Part shown: piece by piece, positions 18,601-22,739 of the stretch
How positions within the stretch are numbered: position 1 is the stretch's first letter
How the letters are laid out: each line of letters starts with the position of its first letter
IMG/VR virus record: IMGVR_UViG_3300044859_001114
Span: 1 to 22,739 of that record
Source of the DNA: a virus
Length of the DNA stretch: 22,739 nt
Direction: 5' to 3' (one strand)
The notes under the pieces: generated by a model
What the model was told of the DNA's origin: nothing
Database searches by the model: none
What the model saw: the letters and a program-made list of their open reading frames with translations, nothing else
Translations under genes and position numbers: made by a program

Positions 18601-19051
18601 AAAAGATACATCGGAAAAAACTGAATATACTATTAAACAAAACAATTTATTTGGTGCAACTGCCGATGTAAAATGGAATGAAGAATTGTTAAGATTTGTT
18701 GATGGATACAGATGTTTAAATAACACAAGTAAAGGTGTTATACCATTTTTAGATTTTAAATCACCAACAGAAAGTATATTATTTACCAATGGTTATTTTG
18801 AACAATTATTACCCACATATATAACAAGTAATAATACTGGAATATGTTTAAATTTCCAAGTTACAGGAACCACAACAAAAGATATTAATTGTACCGCAAT
18901 TACATTTATTAAACTATGGTATGAGAAATGGTATACATCAGGACCAACCGCAACAACTAATATAAATGAAAATACTTCTGAATATGTTGGATGGACTAAT
19001 AACGTCAAATATGCGATAACCCAAGCAATATTAAACGGACTTTTGAATTAA
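12686..19051 (+). CDS. giant baseplate hub-like protein (gp27/gpD-like) with extra C-terminal domain
   Basis: At 2121 aa this is the largest gene here. N-terminal ~130-240 contains an ISVDIMFNGIPTVSMQLVD strand and FYGKAIQYELMLRSFN, resembling the first tube-like domain of hub proteins. About 1700-1840 contains a second hub-type domain with RTYDCTLKTFGNVMLQP, MFNGTYVIRSVKHNIGPGVF and TEVRGQRL, the pattern seen in gp27/gpD hubs (TFGN, GxYxIxxVxHxI, F.TE..G.R). The ~1450 residues between them are Asn/Thr/Tyr-rich and unassigned. The last ~230 residues form a separate domain with QNNLFGATADVKW, VDGYRCLNN and FIKLWYEKWYT, reminiscent of NLFG-type glucosaminidase or lysozyme-like domains, but a catalytic glutamate cannot be assigned. 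It may combine hub and cell-wall-degrading roles that T4 splits between gp27 and gp5. The start overlaps the gp53-like gene by 11 bases; T4 gp27 is only 391 aa. Confidence 0.7.
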   Translation: MADNFGGSENIFYTDDANIVLIDPNSIIDSKGLKKDRVIKQENLVMYANLEVGAVPRTKLSVGESVDKAINNVTIASINFLKPQGKNSFDTSYTDEFTGGRNLQGAVNQRSFDFNNNPQQVNYVDTQVLGIKNISVDIMFNGIPTVSMQLVDVQGRALFETGGNSPYSVFLYYPYPLFKLTLKGFYGKAIQYELMLRSFNASFESSSGNYLIDLQFIARTSAILDDVRLGYLFALPNMYPKYTVPVTTNNNTSQQAVASQNQIGTNTTTVSTKQLNSVGYSKIKQVFDEYRNNGLIDKNVPTLTLEEMGINLSKYTQFLNEQFDKLDFTRVVGLKKYRESISKYKTEISKWQSDYINTEDKIILNDNSVMYGLKQTVTETNTSNSTSIGNNPSVAARANVTLTGITESNKKTINNFPIWGKEINKPENFFKYDLFTRKFTETDINFAKTYEAITPNKFTNANSPQFKNFKRELIEGLKLKGTLPRPASTSTPNPYYYTFEEFEEEIENLNTVIDQKDLQENELLNETFQNKLKSSSNPTNLNFRPTIRNVVGVIMASVDAFYRLMDDVHKQAWNVRNDKQRIKAIINKGIPSQDGKDAVESSQRNNITNIVYPWPQFVQKKEQKGVTEYQVTYPGSKSVVNFTNGYDTRVWPEVEFVEQFLNGVTQKELTYDNENQNSPTIALPYTPLSAIEFAFKNRIYNGENDNPDAIYPVYELYERILLNAYYSGLHYTDTNQTSDLIFAGSDLELSNLKNAGIPEVSDLKKVFKDRLPSESLYDYLKSTGGQNEEGPDWNRFKNQEFITPYLNEKVVNSTEIFSEKNYRKLSRNPIQLESQGKLTNFLSANTSSQTSILDTYPFIIPDFQNRMENPKGKNYYETIYTYGLDSKNLFINNEKTPIIPLSKNTSTKNGFNSTAEKSAINLFFETRYDKPTERYLTEGNFEPSSPGITQKQTTSIFNTPMFMNGVMEAATNTSETQFTKLAFLFLNSLPLSTFYERYLNSSITDTETQKSDYIFASMTKFSAVHKIPYAFLLKIGSIWHRYKTYINTNVDILDSIWKDFDYVKAYTNGVGTDDTYQVYTNNDTSTTEPFKLNGTDSLNLGFYPELVKNFYSLFTNQNNFPESLTDASKENLKIVRYNPVSLPTGAINTYYTYFKITDKYLQYFGPSNSNKILVLPSAGYLPFEQAYYQYTNEGVKTKSELNVPQVYNGSARLFWDSPNYGWFDATNLSKPRPDQHLKYIKPLQQDINKQFEFILSTKNPTYSSIEDLFGTFDFSQLEKFEKEFLDFCKKGGKSSIFTGTDDIPSEYANFQELLKKLFIVDVSDIADIKNFSNTHATSMSSEINKFLNINVHLKIGNPKQFDRIQFGNFISASTSSVLAMKPVSAITYGEYVKNTLPGAGQTVTLQESKDNNEEAWKALNLYIGPSTIPNLGFGNTSYIYDFFIDNNIEFTAQNVERLHKLIKIYATQKYLKGSYDSNTFKNDITNILQNVYNKRTNIELQVRGKLNTVLTEGTAAESPKKSTFDGDSSKLEMWEVFKAINDKWVAGINFSETGPDRKVLFEEFLFFDRSNRDIGDDFIINVESIRKYCVWENSNTSVMSLIRQLLSENRMNFFVMPAYINFYGKPSRQSTTRNQTILNNANDTFSTFGYVDYTDSGPKFLCQYIGKPSETLSMDNDPKYPFNSDSFDMGTTAGNPLRNTITPASNKQFQNNKAVGFIVDFGTVNQSVFKSVEIAQNQNVTSSEQIQTIVDMGRSGGNKKTMQQSTSLFELYKNRTYDCTLKTFGNVMLQPTMYFVLRHMPMFNGTYVIRSVKHNIGPGVFNTEVRGQRLSKFTNVNVTDELASINQDFTKKLNDKVRNLTDNNQVVTFNSESGQYVTGQESKDIGISGRTPYQGLISTSVDTELQACQTSLWGAINTPPSEQSKLSGKTFNENTNFTRDELFRLLKGNVKDKNMRLFLWALFCLSNSTSTEKDTSEKTEYTIKQNNLFGATADVKWNEELLRFVDGYRCLNNTSKGVIPFLDFKSPTESILFTNGYFEQLLPTYITSNNTGICLNFQVTGTTTKDINCTAITFIKLWYEKWYTSGPTATTNINENTSEYVGWTNNVKYAITQAILNGLLN

Positions 19052-19076
19052 CGATATATTTATAAATAAAAAAGAT
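19052..19076 (+). promoter_or_regulatory. short AT-rich spacer with palindromic TATTTATAAATA
   Basis: The 25-base gap after the hub gene contains TATTTATAAATA at 19057-19068, a perfect palindrome that holds both the recurring TATTTAT motif and the T4-late-like TATAAATA. It ends in aaaagatATG. If it is a promoter, transcripts would start almost at the start codon, so the role is uncertain. Confidence 0.3.
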
Positions 19077-19304
19077 ATGAATAGTATTAAAACTTTACTC
19101 GATAATTATCTTCAAAAAGATACTGTAGTTGCCGAAAAAGATTTAGGTAATGGATATAAAGAAGTTTGTGATTTACAAACAGGAGATTGTTATACTGTTA
19201 GATTAAAAGATGGTTTAATTGAAAGAGTTGACAATACAATGAAATTAAACAGAACTCTAAAGGTTGAAACACCAACAGGAGTAAAAACTTTATTAAAAGA
19301 CTAA
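19077..19304 (+). CDS. small 75-aa protein, unknown function
   Basis: The 75-aa product begins with a short helix (MNSIKTLLDNYLQKD), followed by a compact and probably beta-rich part: GNGYKEVCDLQTGDCYTVRL, a DGLIERVDN turn and a Lys/Thr-rich end. Two cysteines spaced six residues apart (C..(6)..C near 36-43) could bind metal or form a disulfide, but nothing proves it. I do not recognise the family. The start has the shared aaaagatATG context, and its TAA is followed after one base by the next gene, so the two are probably co-translated. Being downstream of the hub and upstream of gp32, it may be either a minor virion or an early protein. Confidence 0.7.
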   Translation: MNSIKTLLDNYLQKDTVVAEKDLGNGYKEVCDLQTGDCYTVRLKDGLIERVDNTMKLNRTLKVETPTGVKTLLKD

Positions 19305-19305
19305 A

Positions 19306-19977
19306 ATGAAAAAAACATTATCAGAGGCTTTATTGTCTGAATTGGGCAGATATAACCAAATTAACAAATATATTTCGGAACAAGATATACCTGCCGAAGA
19401 CCCTGCAGGTGACTTACCACCATTAGGTGGAGATGTTCCCCCACCGCCAGCACCTGGTGATGCCACATTAGGAGGTGCAACTCCACCACCAACAGAACCT
19501 GTTGTTGAGCCAGGACAACCAATTGATGTTACTAATGACCCTGATGTTGAAGAAATTACGGATGATGAAACTACTGAGACAGGTAATGAAGATTCAGGAA
19601 CCGAAGAGTTAGATATTACTGAATTAGTAAAATCACAAAAAGATATTCAATCTAAACAAGAAGAATACATGAGTTCAATGATGGCTAAATTAGATGATTT
19701 AGACCAAAAGTTAGCTCAAATGGATTCTATTTTTGAAAAAATTAACAATCTTGAAAACTCAATTGAGAAATACAGACCAAAATCTGCGGAAGAAAAATTA
19801 CATTTGAGGTCTTTAGATTCTTATCCTTTTAATCAAAAACTTACCGATTTCTTTGAAGATAAAAAAGGTGAAATGGAACAAACAGGAAAAAATGAATATA
19901 TTTTAAAACCTGAAGATGTTGAAGATGTTGACCATAGAGAAATTAGAAGAACCTTTGACCAAGGTTTAGCAAAGTAA
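19306..19977 (+). CDS. acidic coiled-coil protein with Pro-rich linker, probable virion or assembly protein
   Basis: This 223-aa protein has four visible parts. Residues 1-25 are an amphipathic leader (MKKTLSEALLSELGRYNQIN) ending in YISEQD. Residues ~26-70 are Pro/Gly-rich with runs such as PPPPAPGD. Residues ~70-108 are strongly acidic (DDETTETGNEDSGTEELD). Residues ~108-160 have a heptad pattern with leucine, methionine and isoleucine (MAKLDDLDQKLAQMDSIFEK) and should form a coiled coil. The C-terminal 60 residues (LRSLDSYPFNQKLTDFF, then VDHREIRRTFDQGL) look globular. No enzyme motif is present. It could be a scaffold, adaptor or internal virion protein. ISE near residue 25 resembles a T4 prohead protease site (I/L-x-E), which would fit a cleaved leader, but this is speculative. 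It starts one base after the preceding stop. Confidence 0.7.
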   Translation: MKKTLSEALLSELGRYNQINKYISEQDIPAEDPAGDLPPLGGDVPPPPAPGDATLGGATPPPTEPVVEPGQPIDVTNDPDVEEITDDETTETGNEDSGTEELDITELVKSQKDIQSKQEEYMSSMMAKLDDLDQKLAQMDSIFEKINNLENSIEKYRPKSAEEKLHLRSLDSYPFNQKLTDFFEDKKGEMEQTGKNEYILKPEDVEDVDHREIRRTFDQGLAK

Positions 19978-20035
19978 TTTGATTTCTTAAGATTCTTTAT
20001 TATACTTGTTAATATAAAGTTTAATTAACAAAGAT

Positions 20036-20878
20036 ATGATGCAAGATTCAACATTTGATGCCGTATTGGCGCAGTACGAACAAAACACAAAACCATTTGG
20101 TGACTCACCAATGATGACACAAGAGGAAAGAATGAAGCGATATTTCGCAGCAATTCTTCCTAAAGGAGAAAATTCAGGACAAAGAAGAATTAGAATCCTT
20201 CCTACCACAGATGGTGGTTCCCCATTCAAAGAAGTATGGTTCCACGAAATTCAAGTAAATGGAGTTTACAACAAATTCTATGACCCCGACAAAAACGAAG
20301 GTGGTCGTTCACCTCTAACCGAAGTTTATGAAGAACTTATGAAAACAGGCAAGGAGTCTGACAAAGAACTTGCTAAACAATATAAGGCACGTAAATTTTA
20401 CATCGTTAAGGTTATCGACAGAGACCACGAAGATGAAGGTGTAAAATTCTGGCGTTTTAAACACAACTACAAACAAGATGGTGTGTTGGACAAAATTATC
20501 CCAATTTGGAGGTCTAAAGGAAACATCACAGATGTTAATGAAGGTAGAGACCTTATTATTCAGTTGGTAAAATCTAAGACCCCAAAAGGTAAAGAATATA
20601 CCACAATTCAAACAATCATGCACGATGACCCAAGTGCACTTTCAGCTGATAAAGCTCAATTGGAAGAGTGGAAGAATGACACAACAACTTGGGAAGATGT
20701 GTATTCTAAAAAACCTGTAGAGTATTTGGAGGCTATCGCTCGTGGAGAAGTTCCACGTTGGGATTCAGAAGCTAAGAAATACGTTTACGGTGACGAGGCA
20801 AGTGAATCTTTTGGTGGTAAGGCAAACTATTCAGACCCACAAGCGGGAATGGATGCTGACGAGGAATTACCATTCTAA
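20036..20878 (+). CDS. 32: single-stranded DNA-binding protein (T4 gp32-like), lacking the zinc site
   Basis: This protein coats ssDNA and organises T4-type replication and recombination. The 280-aa length is near T4 gp32 (301 aa). The OB-fold start, GQRRIRILPTTDGGSPFKEV (from 48), aligns in pattern with the gp32 core, followed by WFHEIQVNGVYNKFYD, KARKFYIVKVIDRDHED and GVKFWRFKHN. The C-terminus is acidic and ends DADEELPF, like the protein-recruiting tails of SSBs (DDIPF in bacterial SSB). T4 gp32 binds zinc with one His and three Cys; this protein contains no cysteine at all, so that site is absent. The start has tandem ATGs (20036, 20039) after aacaaagat. The gene ends in a strong terminator, as expected for a highly expressed SSB, with uvsX next. 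Confidence 0.88.
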   Translation: MMQDSTFDAVLAQYEQNTKPFGDSPMMTQEERMKRYFAAILPKGENSGQRRIRILPTTDGGSPFKEVWFHEIQVNGVYNKFYDPDKNEGGRSPLTEVYEELMKTGKESDKELAKQYKARKFYIVKVIDRDHEDEGVKFWRFKHNYKQDGVLDKIIPIWRSKGNITDVNEGRDLIIQLVKSKTPKGKEYTTIQTIMHDDPSALSADKAQLEEWKNDTTTWEDVYSKKPVEYLEAIARGEVPRWDSEAKKYVYGDEASESFGGKANYSDPQAGMDADEELPF

Positions 20879-20885
20879 TTTAAAT

Positions 20886-20931
20886 AAGCATGGACACATA
20901 CATAGACATTGTGTCCATGCTTTTATTTTTT
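20886..20931 (+). terminator. strong intrinsic terminator after the gp32-like gene
   Basis: A perfect 13-bp stem, AAGCATGGACACA (20886-20898) with TGTGTCCATGCTT (20910-20922), encloses an 11-base loop and runs into TTTTATTTTTT. It begins seven bases after the SSB stop codon. It separates the SSB from the recombinase, which starts 28 bases further on, so uvsX needs readthrough or a promoter in that short gap. Confidence 0.93.
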
Positions 20932-20958
20932 AACAAAAAAACAAAAAACACATAGACA

Positions 20959-21972
20959 ATGGCAATAAAGAAAAATGATTTTAGTTCGTTGAAGAAGAAG
21001 TTCTCAACTTCGGCGAAATACAAACCGCAAAGATATCTTGACTTAGGAAAAGATTTCTTGGATGCGGTTGGACTTCCTGGTCCTGCAATAGGACACTTGA
21101 ATATGTTCTTGGGACATTCGGATACAGGAAAAACCACTGCTGCGGTTAAAGCGGCTGTGGCGGCACAAAAGATGGGTGTTTTACCTGTGTTTATTATTAC
21201 CGAACAAAAGTGGAGTTTTGAACACGCACAACTTATGGGATTTGAATGTGAAGAAGTTGTTGACGAAGAAACAGGTGAAACAGATTGGGATGGATTTTAT
21301 ATATTCAACAATAATTTTAACTACATTGAAGAAATTACTGATTATATAAATTCATTGTTGGATGCTCAAACAAAAGGTGAATTGGATTATGATTTATGTT
21401 TTATTTGGGATTCAGTAGGTTCAGTTCCTTGTAAGATGACTTATGAAGGAAAAGGTGGAAAACAACACAACGCTGCGGTTCTTGCCGACAAGATTGGTAT
21501 GGGTATTAACCAAAGAATTTCAGGTTCAAGAAAATCGGATTCAAAACATGAGAACACATTGATTATTATTAATCAGCCATGGGTTGAACTTCCTGACAAT
21601 CCATTTGGTCAACCAAAAATTAAGGCAAAAGGTGGTGAAGCAATTTGGTTGAACTCATCGTTGGTATTCTTATTTGGAAACCAAAAAGGTGCGGGAACAA
21701 ACAAGATTACCGCAACCAAAGACAAACGTAGTGTTAAGTTTGCAATTCGTAGTAAAGTATCCGTATTAAAAAATCACATCAATGGTTTGGGATACGAAGA
21801 TGGTAAGATTATTGTAACACCACACGGGTTCTTGGCAGGAAAAGACTCAACAGAAGAAAAAGCATCTATTGAGGCTTACAAAAAAGAATACGCTGACTAT
21901 TGGAGTCAAATTATCGGAACCGATGGTGATTTTGATTTGAAAGAAGAAAAAGAAGATAGGGTTTTAGAATAA
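20959..21972 (+). CDS. uvsX: UvsX-like RecA-family recombinase
   Basis: This is the ATP-dependent strand-exchange protein of T4-type recombination-dependent replication. Walker A is GHSDTGKTT at 52-60. VFIITEQKW carries E82 at the position of the RecA catalytic glutamate. Walker B is LCFIWDSVGS with D151. LIIINQPW and then KAKGGEAIWLNSSLVF match the RecA L2/core region. At 337 aa it is shorter than T4 UvsX (391 aa); the C-terminus ends in an acidic Lys/Glu/Asp tail. It follows the gp32-like gene, its usual partner on ssDNA, and precedes the 5' nuclease by only nine bases. Start ATG 20959 has an A-rich leader (cacatagacaATG). A radA/RecA-type bacterial protein is less likely given the phage context and length. 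Confidence 0.92.
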   Translation: MAIKKNDFSSLKKKFSTSAKYKPQRYLDLGKDFLDAVGLPGPAIGHLNMFLGHSDTGKTTAAVKAAVAAQKMGVLPVFIITEQKWSFEHAQLMGFECEEVVDEETGETDWDGFYIFNNNFNYIEEITDYINSLLDAQTKGELDYDLCFIWDSVGSVPCKMTYEGKGGKQHNAAVLADKIGMGINQRISGSRKSDSKHENTLIIINQPWVELPDNPFGQPKIKAKGGEAIWLNSSLVFLFGNQKGAGTNKITATKDKRSVKFAIRSKVSVLKNHINGLGYEDGKIIVTPHGFLAGKDSTEEKASIEAYKKEYADYWSQIIGTDGDFDLKEEKEDRVLE

Positions 21973-21981
21973 TAAACTGAA

Positions 21982-22739
21982 GTGGTAAAAACATTAGTAG
22001 TTGACGGAGACAACTTATTTAAAATTGGTTTTCATGGTGTAAGAGATTTTTACCATGAAGGTCGACACATTGGTGGAATTTACCACTTCATTAATGTTAT
22101 TCAAAGATTTCTATCAGATTATAACTACGATAAAATTGTAGTATTTTGGGACGGAAATAATAATGCATCCCAAAGAAAGGCTCTCTATCCTTTATATAAA
22201 GAAAATCGTCGCATGACGATGAATGAAGATAAGAAAGAATCTTATTATTATCAGAAAAATAGAGTAAGACAATACTTGGAAGAAATGTTCGTTAGACAAG
22301 TGTGTATTGACGACCATGAATGTGATGACTTAATTGCTCACTACTGTCAAATCAGTGATGAAAAAGTAACCATATTATCATCAGACAAGGATTTAACACA
22401 ACTTATTTCAAGTAAGGTACACATCTACTCACCCATTGCGAAACAATGGGTTACAGACAAACACAAGATTAAAATTGGTACAATAGAAATTCCCGTACAA
22501 AACGTTGAATTGGTTAAAGTATTGTTGGGTGATAAATCTGACAATATTGAAGGTATTCAAAATTTTGGTGAAAAGAAATTAGTTAAATATTTTCCTGAAG
22601 TATTTGATAATGTTATGACAATAAACGATATTTTGGAAAAGGGACAACAATTACTTGCGAATGATACCAAAAGCAAACCACTTCAAAACCTACTATCAGG
22701 TGTTACCAAAACAGGAACCTACGGAGAAGAATATTTTAC
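21982..22739 (+). CDS. rnh: 5'-3' exonuclease / T4 RNase H-like FEN nuclease (3' end outside the window)
   Basis: The frame runs from GTG 21982 to the window edge (252 complete codons) and encodes a FEN/PIN-type nuclease that removes RNA primers and 5' flaps. The acidic metal-binding positions are visible: LVVDGDNLF with D8, VVFWDG with D57, DDHECDDLI (D110-D116) and LSSDKDL (D135, D137). A helix-three-turn-helix DNA-binding motif, GDKSDNIEGIQNFGEKKL, begins at 183 and is diagnostic of this family. I chose GTG 21982 because TAA at 21973 closes the frame upstream and only ACT GAA intervene. No other start codon lies before the first conserved strand. It is nine bases from the uvsX stop, so the two genes are probably one operon. 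T4 Rnh is 305 aa, so perhaps 50 residues are missing. Confidence 0.9.
   Translation, partial: MVKTLVVDGDNLFKIGFHGVRDFYHEGRHIGGIYHFINVIQRFLSDYNYDKIVVFWDGNNNASQRKALYPLYKENRRMTMNEDKKESYYYQKNRVRQYLEEMFVRQVCIDDHECDDLIAHYCQISDEKVTILSSDKDLTQLISSKVHIYSPIAKQWVTDKHKIKIGTIEIPVQNVELVKVLLGDKSDNIEGIQNFGEKKLVKYFPEVFDNVMTINDILEKGQQLLANDTKSKPLQNLLSGVTKTGTYGEEYF

Noticed and set aside
19061-19068. TATAAATA as a firm T4-type late promoter for the 75-aa gene
   Set aside because: The spacing would put the transcript start about at the ATG, and no late sigma or co-activator gene is visible in the window, so I kept it only as a low-confidence motif.
1-22739. tRNA genes, CRISPR arrays, insertion sequences, integrase or attachment sites
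   Set aside because: I saw no cloverleaf-like GC-rich segment, no regularly spaced direct repeats, no transposase or integrase motif, and no terminal inverted repeats. This is by eye; a tRNA or repeat scan could still find a diverged case.

Overview
The window looks like a piece of a large, AT-rich, T4-like contractile-tailed phage genome (Caudoviricetes, myovirus morphology). Every gene I can support lies on the + strand, packed with short gaps or overlaps. The structural genes are recognisable as T4-type tail and baseplate parts: sheath gp18, tube gp19, gp26-like, tape measure, gp53-like and a hub. They are followed by T4-type replication and recombination genes: gp32-like SSB, UvsX-like recombinase and a T4 RNase H-like 5' nuclease. 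Start codons lack a Shine-Dalgarno sequence and sit behind A-rich leaders, several ending in aagatATG. With the very low GC and AGA-dominated arginine codons, this suggests a Bacteroidetes (for example flavobacterial) host, but that is inference.

Layout. 1-203: possible tail end of an upstream gene, then a leader with promoter-like AT motifs. 204-3371: oversized tail sheath. 3426-4417: a 47-aa ORF and a HAD-family phosphatase-like gene placed between sheath and tube. 4535-5023: tail tube, closed by a strong hairpin/T-run terminator that abuts the next start codon. 5084-5975: gp26-like baseplate/assembly gene whose coding signal continues past its TAG stop in the +1 frame. 6007-7686: tape measure. 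7739-12379: 1546-aa baseplate or tube-initiator-like protein with a candidate inserted OmpA-like domain. 12379-12696: small gp53/LysM-like wedge protein. 12686-19051: 2121-aa baseplate hub-like protein with an extra C-terminal domain. 19077-19977: two small unassigned proteins. 20036-20878: gp32-like SSB, followed by a strong terminator. 20959-21972: UvsX-like recombinase. 21982 to the end: 5'-3' exonuclease, cut by the window edge.

How the genes fit together: sheath and tube polymerise on a baseplate built from the gp26-like, gp53-like, 1546-aa and 2121-aa proteins, with tail length set by the 559-aa tape measure. The three downstream genes coat single strands, drive strand exchange and remove 5' ends (RNA primers or flaps) during T4-style recombination-dependent replication.

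The most notable observation is the probable programmed frameshift at TTT-TTT-CGG near 5816-5824 in the gp26-like gene. It lies immediately upstream of the tape measure, where other tailed phages encode frameshifted tail assembly chaperones. Also worth a second look are the OmpA-like insertion, the cysteine-free gp32, the giant hub, the HAD gene in the tail operon, and the terminator fused to a start codon.
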